From Lachnospiraceae bacterium (GTDB lineage Bacteria > Bacillota_A > Clostridia > Lachnospirales > Lachnospiraceae), in contig JAFSFU010000318.1 of the NCBI GenBank assembly GCA_017435025.1, positions 1-34,989 of the forward strand: 34,989 nt of DNA, given 5' to 3'. Below, one piece after another: positions 1-8,914 of the stretch (its first letter is position 1; each line of letters opens with the position of its first letter). The notes beneath the pieces are model-generated. The model did no database searches, had not been told where the DNA came from, and saw only the letters and a program-made list of their open reading frames with translations. The position numbers and the translations under genes are program-made.

Positions 1-148
1 CCGTACCTCTGATACACCCACATTATATACAATAAATTTCCAAATCACAATAACGGATTTCTTCACATTTTCTTACGCATTTTTTACAAAAAATACTTTT
101 TCTGTCAAAATTGTATTTTTATACGTACAATGCCCCACTTTTGCCTAC

Positions 149-176
149 TTGTATTTCTTTACAGATGTGTTATAAT
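149..176 (+). promoter_or_regulatory. Probable sigma-A promoter of the LicC/LicA fusion gene
   Basis: A TATAAT box at 171-176 has a TG one base upstream (extended -10), and a TTGTAT hexamer lies at 149-154 with a 16-bp spacer. Transcription would start near 183 and leave a leader of about 90 nt, which ends in an AGGAGG-type ribosome binding site before the ATG at 277. The AT-rich stretch at 1-148 shows no coding region. It holds only a weak A/T hairpin around 80-100. Confidence 0.55.
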
Positions 177-276
177 GTTCATATCTAAAGGATTTTATTA
201 TTTTTTGAACGCTTTTCTTTTGGTTTTTTAAGAATTTCCGAAAGATACTCTTAAGATAGGAACAGGAGGACCTTTT

Positions 277-2094
277 ATGGACCGTTTTGGACTGCTTTGC
301 AGAAGCATTTATGAGAATAAAAAGATTACCCAGCGGGAGCTGGCGGCAGAGATGAACCTGTCTCTGGGCACATGCAACCGTCTGATCAAGGAAGCCCAGG
401 AGGCGGAGCTGATCAGTTTTGACGGAGATACCGGAGAATATTCCCTATTATATAAAGGAAGCGAATTGTTACAACGGTACCGGGTGGACAGCGCAGTGAT
501 CCTAGCTGCTGGATTCGGTTCCCGTTTTGTTCCGCTGACTTTTGAGACACCGAAGGGACTTTTGGAGGTGTTCGGCGAGCGTATGATCGAGCGTCAGATT
601 GCCCAGCTCCATGAAGTTGGTGTTACGGATATTACAATCGTGGTAGGATACCTGAAGGAAAAGTTTGAATACCTGATCGACAAGTGGGGTGTCAAGCTTC
701 TCTATAATCCGGAATATCACAACAAAAATACGCTAACGACCGTTTACCGCGCCCGCGACTGTTTTAAAGGCAAGAATACATACCTTCTCTCTTCCGACAA
801 CTGGATCCGCAGCAATATGTACCACACCTATGAGTGCGGTGCATGGTACTCCTCGGTTTATATGGAAGGAAATACGTCGGAATGGTGCCTGGATTTTAAT
901 AAGAAGGGCTTGATCACCGATGTGAAGGTCGGAGGCATGGACTCCTGGGTGATGTACGGCCCGGTCTTCTTCTCAAAGGAGTTTACAGAGGAGTTTTTCC
1001 CGATCCTTGAGGAGTATTATCATACCCCGGGTACGGAGCAGATGTACTGGGAGCAGGTTTATGTGGATCTGCTAAACGGGGACGCGAAGCTGCGTCTTCC
1101 AAGCCGCAAGGAATTGCCGGTACCGGAGATGTATATCAATAAGCAGCCGGAGGAACAGGTTTATGAGTTTGAGAATCTGGAGGAACTGCGTCTCTTCGAC
1201 ACCCGATATCAGAACCATTCCGACAATGTAGCTATGGAACTGGTGTCAGATGTGCTCCATATTCCGGAATCTGCGATCACAGATATCCGCTGCCTGAAGT
1301 CGGGCATGACCAACAAGTCTTTCCTGTTCCGAGCTAAGGATCGTTCTTATATCTGCCGTATTCCGGGCCCGGGTACGGACCATCTGATTAACCGCAAGCA
1401 GGAGAAAGAGGTTTATGATGCGGTGAAGGCGCTGGGACTTACAGAGCATGTGATCTATATGAACGGCATCACCGGTTATAAGATCTCGGAATATTATGAA
1501 GGGGCGCGCAATGGTGATCCGCGCAACTGGGACGATGTGGCAAGATGTATGGATCTGGTAAAGAAACTCCACTCTTCCTTTATCCGCGTGGGCCATTCCT
1601 TTGATATCAGGGAGCGCATCGAGTTCTATGAGAATCTTTGTGAAGGTTACGAGAGACGGCTGTTTGAGGATTACGGAAATGTGAAGCGGAATATGATCTC
1701 CCTGATGAACCGTCTGGACCAGATGAAGCGCCCGAAGGTCCTGTCCCATATTGACAGTGTCTGCGATAACTTCCTGTTCCTGCCGGATGGAAGTATCAAG
1801 CTGATCGACTGGGAATACGCCGGCATGTGCGATCCGCTGATCGATGTGAGCATGTGTGCAATCTACTCTTATTATAATGAGGAAGAAGTCGAGAAACTGA
1901 TCCGGGTGTATTTGGGACATGAACCGTCAGAGGAGGAACTGCTTGTCTACTATTCTTATATTGCGCTGGGCGGATTTTTGTGGTGCCTGTGGGCGGTGTA
2001 TAAGAGCAGTCTTGGCGAGGAGTTCGGGGATTATACGCTGGTGATGTACCGGTACGCGAAGAAGTATTTTAAGAAGATTGAGGAAATGATGTAA
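277..2094 (+). CDS. Winged-helix / LicC-like nucleotidyltransferase / LicA-like kinase fusion protein
   Basis: Predicted bifunctional enzyme that phosphorylates choline (or a related amino alcohol) and activates it as the CDP derivative for attachment to surface polymers. Residues 1-65 resemble a MarR/Lrp-type winged helix. Residues 70-290 are a nucleotidyltransferase fold with the loop LAAGFGSRF at 76-84 and SSDN at 172-175. Residues 310-605 are a choline/aminoglycoside kinase fold with H491-x-D493-x4-N498 and the metal-binding IDWEYAG from I510. The ATG follows GGAGG by 7 nt. LicC and LicA are separate proteins in pneumococcus and Haemophilus; here they are fused and carry an extra DNA-binding-like domain. 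The choline-binding-repeat protein at 3345 supports a role in phosphocholine decoration, but the substrate is inferred. No licB or licD is in the window. The activity could instead be on ethanolamine or a sugar-linked substrate. Confidence 0.82.
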   Translation: MDRFGLLCRSIYENKKITQRELAAEMNLSLGTCNRLIKEAQEAELISFDGDTGEYSLLYKGSELLQRYRVDSAVILAAGFGSRFVPLTFETPKGLLEVFGERMIERQIAQLHEVGVTDITIVVGYLKEKFEYLIDKWGVKLLYNPEYHNKNTLTTVYRARDCFKGKNTYLLSSDNWIRSNMYHTYECGAWYSSVYMEGNTSEWCLDFNKKGLITDVKVGGMDSWVMYGPVFFSKEFTEEFFPILEEYYHTPGTEQMYWEQVYVDLLNGDAKLRLPSRKELPVPEMYINKQPEEQVYEFENLEELRLFDTRYQNHSDNVAMELVSDVLHIPESAITDIRCLKSGMTNKSFLFRAKDRSYICRIPGPGTDHLINRKQEKEVYDAVKALGLTEHVIYMNGITGYKISEYYEGARNGDPRNWDDVARCMDLVKKLHSSFIRVGHSFDIRERIEFYENLCEGYERRLFEDYGNVKRNMISLMNRLDQMKRPKVLSHIDSVCDNFLFLPDGSIKLIDWEYAGMCDPLIDVSMCAIYSYYNEEEVEKLIRVYLGHEPSEEELLVYYSYIALGGFLWCLWAVYKSSLGEEFGDYTLVMYRYAKKYFKKIEEMM

Positions 2095-2110
2095 ATCGTT
2101 TTAGAGAGAA

Positions 2111-2150
2111 AGAGAGGATGCAAACAATGTTTTGCACCCTCTCTTTTATT
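2111..2150 (+). terminator. Rho-independent terminator between the LicC/LicA fusion and fba
   Basis: A 14-bp stem (2111-2124 with 2131-2144) has one A/C mismatch on the + strand, which becomes a G-U pair on the - strand. It is followed by TTTTATT. It ends the + strand gene and may also act for the convergent aldolase gene, although the - strand side is less T-rich. Confidence 0.75.
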
Positions 2151-2175
2151 ATTCATTATGTATTTCGATTAATTC

Positions 2176-3126
2176 TTATTCGAAATCTGCTGCCTTGCCT
2201 TCGGAACCAAGAACGTTTTTGATCTTGTGAGCAACAACTGCCTTAACGTTTGCACGTGCAACTGTAAGGTACTGTCTCGGATCGAAGTAATCCGGATGCT
2301 CGTTCATTACCTGGCGGATACCAGCTGTGAGACCAAGACGAAGGTCGGAGTCGATGTTGATCTTACATACAGCGCTTCTAGCTGCCTGACGGAGCTGATC
2401 TTCCGGAACGCCGATTGCATCTTTCAGAGCGCCGCCGTTCGCGTTGATGATCTGTACGTATTCCTGCGGAACGGAGGAAGCACCGTGGAGAACGATCGGG
2501 AAGCCCGGGATTCTCTTTTCGATCTCTTCGAGGATATCGAAGCGGAGCTGCGGGTTTGTACCCGGTTTGAACTTGTATGCGCCGTGGCTTGTACCGATTG
2601 CGATTGCAAGGGAGTCAACGCCTGTGCGCTCTACGAATTCCTGAACCTCGCTCGGCTGTGTGTAGGAGGAATCTTCGTCGGATACGTTTACGTCATCCTC
2701 GATACCTGCAAGACGGCCTAACTCAGCCTCTACTACTACGCCGTGAGCGTGAGCATATTCTACAACCTTCTTTGTAAGAGCGATATTCTCTTCGAAGGAG
2801 TAGTGAGAACCGTCGATCATAACGGATGTGAAACCGCTGTCGATACAGGACTTACAGATTTCAAAGTCTGCGCCGTGGTCAAGGTGAAGAGCGATCGGGA
2901 TATTCGGGTTCTCGATAACAGCTGCCTCTACGAGTTTCTTAAGGTATGTCGGATTTGCATACTTTCTAGCACCTGCGGATACCTGAAGGATGATCGGGGA
3001 GTTGAGCTCGCCTGCTGCCTCTGTGATAGCCTGTACGATTTCCATATTGTTTACGTTGAAAGCACCGATTGCGTAACCGCCTTCATAAGCTTTCTTAAAC
3101 ATCTCTGTTGTTGTAACTAATGCCAT
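2176..3126 (-). CDS. fba: Class II fructose-1,6-bisphosphate aldolase
   Basis: Cytosolic zinc-dependent enzyme that reversibly cleaves fructose 1,6-bisphosphate to dihydroxyacetone phosphate and glyceraldehyde 3-phosphate in glycolysis and gluconeogenesis. The 316-residue protein carries the class II signatures: LHLDHGAD at 80-87 (catalytic D83, zinc ligand H84), DGSHYSFEEN at 105-114, the acidic VEAELGRLAG segment at 132-141, GTSHGAYK at 178-185 (zinc ligand H181) and LHGASSVP at 213-220 (zinc ligand H214). The reading frame stays open upstream, but the start MALVTTTEMF is preferred because AAGGAA lies about 9 nt before this ATG and the extra N-terminal residues look unlike the family. It is a single gene, divergent from the GH25 protein and convergent with the LicC/LicA fusion. 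Metabolically it is unrelated to those neighbours. Confidence 0.97.
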   Translation of the reverse strand: MALVTTTEMFKKAYEGGYAIGAFNVNNMEIVQAITEAAGELNSPIILQVSAGARKYANPTYLKKLVEAAVIENPNIPIALHLDHGADFEICKSCIDSGFTSVMIDGSHYSFEENIALTKKVVEYAHAHGVVVEAELGRLAGIEDDVNVSDEDSSYTQPSEVQEFVERTGVDSLAIAIGTSHGAYKFKPGTNPQLRFDILEEIEKRIPGFPIVLHGASSVPQEYVQIINANGGALKDAIGVPEDQLRQAARSAVCKINIDSDLRLGLTAGIRQVMNEHPDYFDPRQYLTVARANVKAVVAHKIKNVLGSEGKAADFE

Positions 3127-3157
3127 GATAATCATTTCCTTTCTAAAAGAACATTTT

Positions 3158-3188
3158 ATTATATTATATTTTACTACAACTTTGACAA
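3158..3188 (-). promoter_or_regulatory. Possible promoter region of fba
   Basis: On the - strand a TTGTCA hexamer (3188-3183) is followed by two overlapping TATAAT boxes (3168-3163 and 3163-3158). The spacers are 14 and 19 bp, neither ideal, so which box is used is uncertain. The spacing to the fba ATG is appropriate for a short leader. Confidence 0.4.
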
Positions 3189-3344
3189 GATAACAATCGA
3201 AATATTTAACATAAAATCGCTTTCTATCCTTGTCTTTTCTACATTTGCCACAGAATTGCTTGAAATATCTCCACACCTTTTCCATATTTTGTGCTACAAT
3301 GGAGAAAAGTGAGATTTTATGACACCAATGATAGGGGGAGTTTT

Positions 3345-5438
3345 ATGTTCAATAGAAAACGCGTGGCGGCGCTGTTTCTTGGCCTGGCGATGTCTGTATC
3401 TGCAATCGCTCCGGCTTATGCAGCGGCATGGGAGAAGACCGCGAATGGTTCTTATGTTTCCAGTGACGGTTCAATGATCACCGGAGTAAAGGAGCGCGGC
3501 ATCGATGTTTCCCACTGGAAGCAGACCATTGACTGGAACAAGGTGGCAGCGGACGATGTGAAATTCGTAATGCTGGGAACAAGATATAATAATGATGTGG
3601 ATCCGTATTTCGGAACCAATGCACTTGGAGCTCACAAGGCAGGAATTAAGGTCGGTGCCTATATTTATTCTTATGCGACAACGACGGCAATGGCTGAAGC
3701 GGAGGCAGATTTTGTGCTTGACCTGATCAAGGATTATCCGATCTCCTACCCGGTCGTGATCGACGTAGAGTCCGCGGAGATGAGTGCTCTGACTCCGGCC
3801 AAGCTGGCTGAAGTGATCAATGCGTTCTGCCAGAAGATTGAGAAGGCCGGATATTATCCGATGATGTATTCCAATGATTACTGGATCGCCAATAAGATCG
3901 ATATGACAAAGATGCACTATGATGTTTGGGCTGCAAGATATGATGTGAAACCGACTTATGCGGGCGCAGCAATCTGGCAGGCGACAAACCAGGGTGAGAT
4001 CAATGGTATTTCCGGTGCGGTGGATATCAACTTTACAATGAAGGATCTGTCTCCGAAGCTGACGGCGACCCGCTGGAGACTGATCAAGGACCAGTGGTAT
4101 TACTATAAGGATTATGTGAAGCAGACCGGCTGGATCCATGACGGAAAGAGCTGGTATTATCTGAATGCAGACGGCACCCAGTATAAGGGATGGCTGCTGC
4201 AGGACAATCAGTTCTATTATCTGCTTCCGGAGACTGGACAGATGCAGACCGGTTGGAAACAGATCGACAACCAGTGGTATTATCTGAAGTCTGACGGACG
4301 TATGGCCAATGAATGGCTCAATGTGGACGGCAAGTATTATTATATGTTAAACGGTGCGATGGTGACCGGTTGGCTGCGTATCGGTACAGATTATTATTAC
4401 CTGAAGGGCGACGGCTCAATGGTAACCGGTTGGCGCAAGATGGACGGCGCGTACTACTACTTTAATACGGATGGACGCCTGGTGCGCGGATGGGCAAACC
4501 TGGACGGCAAGTTCTATTACCTGAAGACGGACGGTACAATGGTAACCGGCTGGCAGAATATCGACAATCTGACTTACTACTTCAATCCGGACGGCGATAT
4601 GGCGACCAAGTGGACGAAGATCGACGACTCCTGGTACTATTTCAATGAAGCGGGCCAAATGCAGACCGGCTGGCTGCAGCTGGATGGCAGATACTACTAT
4701 CTCCACTCTGACGGCAAGATGGTAACCGGTTGGCAGAGCGACGGAACCAATAAGTATTATATGGATGCGAAGTCCGGCAAGATGGCGACCGGCTGGAAGC
4801 AGATTGAGAAAGACTGGTACTATTTTACTGAGTCCGGCCATATGGTAAGCGGCTGGCTCAAACTTGACGGCAAGTATTACTATATGAATCCGGCTGATGG
4901 CAAGATGTACGCCAACGGAGCTTATACAATTGATAATGTAAATTATACGTTTGACAAGGACGGTGTTTGCCAGAATGAGGCGTCCGCGATCGACGGCGGC
5001 TCCGCCGGAAGTGTTTACAACTCTCCGACCGGCAGTACAACTGTTGGTTCAAATGTGACAACAGGCACATCCACTCCGTCTACAGGCGCAGCACCGGGTG
5101 CAAGCGGCACAACGGGGACAACAAGTGGAAATAACGTGACTGTGGTAAATCCGGGCGGTTCCGGTGCTCCGAGCGGTACAACGGTTGCTCCGGGAGCCGG
5201 TTCCGGCACAACCGGCTCTGTCGTTGCAACGGCACCGGGCGGAAATTCCGGCTCCGCTAATACAGGCAGTATGGCCGGTGGACCGGGTGGATATAATGGA
5301 ACCGGCACTTCCGGATCCGGCAGTTCTGGCAGTACAGCCGCTCCGGGCAGTTCCGGCACATCTGCTTCCGGCAGTTCTTCCGGATCTGGCAGTTCCTCCG
5401 GCAGTTTGAACCAGTATCAGACAGGCGGACCACAGTAA
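3345..5438 (+). CDS. Secreted GH25 lysozyme with choline-binding-type repeats and Gly/Ser-rich tail
   Basis: Predicted exported muramidase that cleaves the N-acetylmuramic acid to N-acetylglucosamine bond of peptidoglycan. The 697-residue protein has a signal peptide (residues 1-27, basic start, hydrophobic core, likely cut after AYA). A GH25 catalytic domain spans about 50-235, with GIDVSHW (D54) and the DVE catalytic motif (D140, E142). About 14 cell-wall-binding repeats of the GWxxxDGxWYYL type cover about 243-540. The last 150 residues are low-complexity Gly/Ser/Thr/Ala/Pro with no LPXTG or transmembrane anchor. The start at 3345 is chosen because AGGGGGAG sits 4-5 nt upstream and the signal peptide begins there. 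The repeats bind choline in pneumococcal proteins, and the nearby LicC/LicA fusion suggests the same ligand here. Autolysin, adhesin or phage-derived lysin roles are all possible. Confidence 0.9.
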   Translation: MFNRKRVAALFLGLAMSVSAIAPAYAAAWEKTANGSYVSSDGSMITGVKERGIDVSHWKQTIDWNKVAADDVKFVMLGTRYNNDVDPYFGTNALGAHKAGIKVGAYIYSYATTTAMAEAEADFVLDLIKDYPISYPVVIDVESAEMSALTPAKLAEVINAFCQKIEKAGYYPMMYSNDYWIANKIDMTKMHYDVWAARYDVKPTYAGAAIWQATNQGEINGISGAVDINFTMKDLSPKLTATRWRLIKDQWYYYKDYVKQTGWIHDGKSWYYLNADGTQYKGWLLQDNQFYYLLPETGQMQTGWKQIDNQWYYLKSDGRMANEWLNVDGKYYYMLNGAMVTGWLRIGTDYYYLKGDGSMVTGWRKMDGAYYYFNTDGRLVRGWANLDGKFYYLKTDGTMVTGWQNIDNLTYYFNPDGDMATKWTKIDDSWYYFNEAGQMQTGWLQLDGRYYYLHSDGKMVTGWQSDGTNKYYMDAKSGKMATGWKQIEKDWYYFTESGHMVSGWLKLDGKYYYMNPADGKMYANGAYTIDNVNYTFDKDGVCQNEASAIDGGSAGSVYNSPTGSTTVGSNVTTGTSTPSTGAAPGASGTTGTTSGNNVTVVNPGGSGAPSGTTVAPGAGSGTTGSVVATAPGGNSGSANTGSMAGGPGGYNGTGTSGSGSSGSTAAPGSSGTSASGSSSGSGSSSGSLNQYQTGGPQ

Positions 5439-5467
5439 GTCCCAATTTGAATATACACAGAATGAAC

Positions 5468-5518
5468 AATCCCCTCTGCCATAGGTTTCTTCAAACTCTA
5501 TGACAGAAGGGATTTTTT
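5468..5518 (+). terminator. Rho-independent terminator after the GH25 protein
   Basis: An interrupted stem pairs AATCCC (5468-5473), TCTG and CATAG with CTATG, CAGA and GGGATT (ending 5514). Two single mismatches separate the helices. It is followed by a run of T at 5513-5518. Confidence 0.8.
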
Positions 5519-5561
5519 ATATTTATAAACAATATTTTATTCAAATGAAACCAGCGGTTCA

Positions 5562-5590
5562 TTGTTTTCTGCCGTCTGATATGGTATGAT
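5562..5590 (+). promoter_or_regulatory. Probable promoter of the Rpn-family gene
   Basis: TTGTTT (5562-5567) and TATGAT (5585-5590) are separated by 17 bp. The leader that follows contains a perfect 7-1-7 inverted repeat at 5639-5653 before the ribosome binding site. Confidence 0.45.
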
Positions 5591-5638
5591 ATTGCCAAGC
5601 AAGATTTTCTAAATTTTCCAAATTTCTATTTTTTCTAA

Positions 5639-5653
5639 AGCCGCCTGGCGGCT
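5639..5653. repeat. Perfect 7-1-7 inverted repeat in the Rpn leader
   Basis: AGCCGCC, one T, then GGCGGCT form a GC-rich palindrome in an otherwise AT-rich leader. It lies between the promoter and the start codon, about 50 nt before the ATG. It is not followed by a T-run, so it is not an obvious terminator. It could be an operator or an mRNA structure. Confidence 0.5.
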
Positions 5654-5705
5654 ATCTTGAAACTCTTTGCTTAGAACTCACAACTCAAAAAGCAGGGAGG
5701 ACAAG

Positions 5706-6710
5706 ATGGACCTTCCTGTGCACGAAAGGAAGGTTTATATGAAACATAAGAATGAATGTGAGCACATTATGCCTGCCGATATGGAAATCAACTTGTGTGA
5801 TTTCGCTCTATTTTTGTCGGTTATGAAAAACCCGGAGGCGCACGAAATTACTCTGCAGATCATTATGGACGACCCAACTTTAAAGCTGGATGAGGTGCAT
5901 GTTGAGCAGGTTGTCCTGAATAAGTCCGGAAAGCGAGCGATCCGACTGGATGCATGGGCAAAAGATTTGGAAGGGACGCAGTATAACACAGAAATGCAGA
6001 ATGATATCAAAAAAGACGATATCAGAAAGCGATCCAGATACTATCAAGGGTTGATGGACTCCCCCATTTTAAAATCCGGCAAAGAAACGAAATACAAACA
6101 ATTGCCCTCTACCGTCATTATCTTTATTACGAAAGAAGATATCTTTGGTGAGGATTTGGCAAAATATACCTTTACAGAACAATGCGAGGAAGTCGAAGGA
6201 TTACACCTCGATGATGGAACAACAAAGATTTTCTTAAATATGGCCAGCAAAAATGGTCCTCCGGAGCTGATTAGTCTCCTGCAGTATATGAAGAAGACTT
6301 CGTTAGAAAACCCCGAAGTTGTAATTCAGGATGAACGTATGAAAAAATTAGACACTCTTGTAGCCGAAGTGAAAGAATCGGAAGAATGGGAGGCGGTGAG
6401 TATGAGTATATATTCAGTGGCATTTGAATCAGGACTTGCAGATGGTCGCATGAAAGGACGTATGGAAGGTCGCATGGAAGGTCGCATGGAAGGTCGCATG
6501 GAAGGTCGCATGGAAGGTCTTACACAAGGACAAATTGAACTTGTATGCAAAAAACTCCGAAAAGGCAAATCCATTGAAATAATCGCAGACGAATTGGAAG
6601 AAGAAGTTGATGCGATTCGTCCAATCTACGAACTGGCACGAAGTTTTGCACCGGAATATAATTCCGAGAAAGTTGTCGATGCATGGTTTCAATCCAAAGA
6701 CGAGCAATAA
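5706..6710 (+). CDS. Rpn-family PD-(D/E)XK nuclease / putative transposase-like protein
   Basis: Member of the recombination-promoting nuclease family (Rpn, PDDEXK_2 superfamily), common as lone genes in Clostridia. It is expected to cut DNA; E. coli Rpn proteins promote RecA-independent recombination. The 334-residue form starts at 5706 behind AGGGAGG. A second ATG at 5739 also has a good site (GGAAGG) and gives 323 residues. The catalytic pattern is visible as RLDAW (D82) and TEMQN (E96-x-Q98), a D-x13-E-x-Q form. A near-perfect repeat of the residues GRME around 249-272 links the nuclease half to a C-terminal helical segment. It has its own promoter and a terminator shared with glnN. Whether it acts in transposition, defence or genome change is not settled for the family. 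Confidence 0.85.
   Translation: MDLPVHERKVYMKHKNECEHIMPADMEINLCDFALFLSVMKNPEAHEITLQIIMDDPTLKLDEVHVEQVVLNKSGKRAIRLDAWAKDLEGTQYNTEMQNDIKKDDIRKRSRYYQGLMDSPILKSGKETKYKQLPSTVIIFITKEDIFGEDLAKYTFTEQCEEVEGLHLDDGTTKIFLNMASKNGPPELISLLQYMKKTSLENPEVVIQDERMKKLDTLVAEVKESEEWEAVSMSIYSVAFESGLADGRMKGRMEGRMEGRMEGRMEGRMEGLTQGQIELVCKKLRKGKSIEIIADELEEEVDAIRPIYELARSFAPEYNSEKVVDAWFQSKDEQ
6450..6521 (+). repeat. 12-bp tandem repeat inside the Rpn-family gene
   Basis: Six 12-bp units run from 6450 to 6521. Units 2-5 (6462-6509) are identical copies of ATGGAAGGTCGC; the first and last are diverged. Each unit encodes Met-Glu-Gly-Arg, so copy-number change keeps the frame and only alters linker length. Confidence 0.95.
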
Positions 6711-6711
6711 T

Positions 6712-6740
6712 GAAAGGGGAGCAGACGCTCCCCTTCTTGT
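6712..6740. terminator. Bidirectional terminator between the Rpn gene and glnN
   Basis: A 9-bp perfect stem, AAGGGGAGC (6714-6722) with GCTCCCCTT (6727-6735), has a 4-nt loop. It lies between convergent stops at 6710 and 6750. The + side is followed by CTTGTTTC. On the - side the stem is followed by TTCATTATT. Confidence 0.75.
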
Positions 6741-6749
6741 TTCTATATC

Positions 6750-8867
6750 TTACACCTCAAAAATCAGATCACCATAGCTCGGGAATGGCCAAAACTCCTT
6801 ATCCACGATCATCTCCAGCTTGTCAGCCGGCTCGCGCAGGCGATTCATCGCCGGAACGATCTCATGGTAATAGAAATGGGCACGTTCTTTCATATCTGCA
6901 ATCTTTGCACTCTTTTCCAGTTTGTCAGCAATTTCAGCAGATGCCACTTTCATCGCAGAAAGAAGATCCGAAATTTCCAGAAGCATTTCGGTCTGTACGC
7001 TGACATCAGCCATCGGACATGCGCTCGTCACGGCGTTGACAGACTGTGCCAGAACGGTCGTGTATTTGATCACTGCCGGAATGATCTGTTTGCCAGCCAT
7101 ATCGAGCATGGTTCTTGCTTCCACGTTGACAGTCTTGGTGTATGCCTCGTACTCGATCACGGCACGGGCCTCCAGCTCCGGCTTCGTATAAACACCGAAA
7201 TCACTGAACAGTTTGAATGCCTTTTCTGTCACAAGAGCCGGGATCGCATCGACCATACATCTCAGATTCGGAAGTCCGCGACGAGCCGCCTCTTCCACCC
7301 ACTCTTCAGTGTAGCCGTTGCCGTTGAAGATGATGCGGCGGTGTGCATCGAACAATTCTTTGATCATATCATGGACAGTACCGTTAAAGTCTTCTGTATC
7401 TTCCAGCACATCTGCCGCTTCCTTGAATGCCTCTGCCACGATGGTGTTGAGGACCACGTTTGCGGCGGATACAGAATCGGAGGAACCAACCATACGGAAC
7501 TCAAATTTGTTGGTCGTGAATGCGAACGGGGACGTACGGTTGCGGTCCGTTGTATCTTTATCGAAATCCGGAAGTGTCGTAACGCCGGTCTTTAAGGTTC
7601 CGCTGGTCTTGGAGTACTGGGCAGAACCGGTGCTGCAGAGCTGGTCAATCACGTCTTCCAGCTGCTCGCCCACAAAAATGGAGATGATTGCCGGCGGAGC
7701 CTCATGGGCACCAAGACGGAAATCGTTGCCCGGAACGGCCGCAGACTGACGGAGCAGATCCGCATGTCTGTCTACTGCCTTCATAATGCAGGCAAGAACC
7801 AGCAGGAACTGGATATTTTCATGCGGAGTTACACCTGGATCCAGCATGTTGATACCGGTGTCGGAGGACAGGGACCAGTTGTTATGTTTACCGGAGCCAT
7901 TGACACCCTGGAACGGCTTTTCATGGAGCAGACACGCGAGACCGTGACGGTTGGATACCTTTTTCATTGTCTCCATCACCAGCTGGTTGTGATCCGCTGC
8001 CAGATTTGCGATCGCGTAGATCGGCGCCAGCTCATGCTGTGCCGGAGCCGCCTCGTTGTGCTGAGTCTTGGATGTGACGCCCAGTTTCCAGAGTTCTTCG
8101 TTTAGTTCTTTCATGAACGCACCGATTCGCTCATTGATGACACCATAGTAATGATCATCCGTCTCCTGGCCCTTCGGCGGCATTGCGCCGAACAGGGTAC
8201 GGCCGGTATAGACCAGATCTTTTCTCTTTAGGTATTTATCTTTGTCCACAAGGAAATATTCCTGCTCCGGTCCCACATACGGAACCACGCGTTTTACCTC
8301 CGTATGGCCGAAGAGATGGAAAATTCTTGTGGCCTGTTTATCAATCGCCTCCATGGAACGAAGGAGCGGGGTCTTTTTATCCAGCGCTTCACCTCCGTAG
8401 GAGCAGAATGCAGTCGGGATGCAGAGAGTCACGCCGGTGGCATCCTTCTTTAAGAATGCCGGAGAGGTGCAGTCCCACGCGGTATAACCGCGGGCCTCGA
8501 AAGTCGCACGAAGTCCTCCGGTCGGGAAGGAAGAACCGTCTGCCTCACCCTTGATCAGCTCTTTACCGGAAAGTTCCATCAGGATACGTCCCGCGGAGTC
8601 CGGAGTGCTGATAAAGGAGTTGTGTTTCTCGGCAGTCACACCGGTCATCGGCTGGAACCAGTGGGTATAATGGGTCGCACCGTTCTCCACCGCCCAGTCC
8701 TTCATGGCCTGTGCCACCACATCCGCGATCGACGGGTCCAGTTCACTTCCGTCCTCGATCGTCTGAATCAGTTTTTTATAAACATTTTTCGGCAGTCGAG
8801 CTTTCATCACTGCCTCGTTAAATACATTTTCGCCAAATATTCCTGCTACATTGATCACATCATTCAT
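6750..8867 (-). CDS. glnN: Type III glutamine synthetase
   Basis: Cytosolic dodecameric enzyme that makes glutamine from glutamate, ammonium and ATP; GSIII is the form typical of Bacteroides and many Clostridia. The length of 705 residues fits GSIII (about 700) and not GSI (about 450). Family signatures are visible: the glutamate/ammonium site region [12 protein letters not shown], the ATP-site segment [10 protein letters not shown] starting at N323, and [15 protein letters not shown] near residue 160. The ATG at 8867 is preceded by AGGAGG at about 9 nt. The gene lies 47 bp downstream of thrC on the same strand with no terminator between them, so the two may be co-transcribed. No promoter of its own is obvious, and no nitrogen-control element was recognised. 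Confidence 0.96.
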   Translation of the reverse strand: MNDVINVAGIFGENVFNEAVMKARLPKNVYKKLIQTIEDGSELDPSIADVVAQAMKDWAVENGATHYTHWFQPMTGVTAEKHNSFISTPDSAGRILMELSGKELIKGEADGSSFPTGGLRATFEARGYTAWDCTSPAFLKKDATGVTLCIPTAFCSYGGEALDKKTPLLRSMEAIDKQATRIFHLFGHTEVKRVVPYVGPEQEYFLVDKDKYLKRKDLVYTGRTLFGAMPPKGQETDDHYYGVINERIGAFMKELNEELWKLGVTSKTQHNEAAPAQHELAPIYAIANLAADHNQLVMETMKKVSNRHGLACLLHEKPFQGVNGSGKHNNWSLSSDTGINMLDPGVTPHENIQFLLVLACIMKAVDRHADLLRQSAAVPGNDFRLGAHEAPPAIISIFVGEQLEDVIDQLCSTGSAQYSKTSGTLKTGVTTLPDFDKDTTDRNRTSPFAFTTNKFEFRMVGSSDSVSAANVVLNTIVAEAFKEAADVLEDTEDFNGTVHDMIKELFDAHRRIIFNGNGYTEEWVEEAARRGLPNLRCMVDAIPALVTEKAFKLFSDFGVYTKPELEARAVIEYEAYTKTVNVEARTMLDMAGKQIIPAVIKYTTVLAQSVNAVTSACPMADVSVQTEMLLEISDLLSAMKVASAEIADKLEKSAKIADMKERAHFYYHEIVPAMNRLREPADKLEMIVDKEFWPFPSYGDLIFEV

Positions 8868-8914
8868 GTCTCATACCTCCTGTCATTTTTGAGCACAGGA
8901 AAATTTATCTCAAA

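Noticed and set aside
1246..1920. 224-residue frame antisense to the LicC/LicA fusion
   Set aside because: The + strand frame has clear catalytic motifs over the same bases; the antisense product shows none.
2227..2721. 164-residue open frame on the + strand
   Set aside because: It is antisense to the aldolase gene, has no ribosome binding site and no recognisable motif; it arises from codon bias of the real gene.
5015..5359. Proline/valine-rich 114-residue frame on the - strand
   Set aside because: It is the reverse complement of the Gly/Ser-rich tail of the GH25 gene, so its composition is an artefact.
6450..6521. Short repeats as a CRISPR array
   Set aside because: Units are 12 bp, directly adjacent with no spacers, and lie inside a coding frame.
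5706..6710. Rpn gene as an insertion sequence
   Set aside because: No terminal inverted repeats or target duplications were seen around it; it has its own promoter and terminator like a resident gene.
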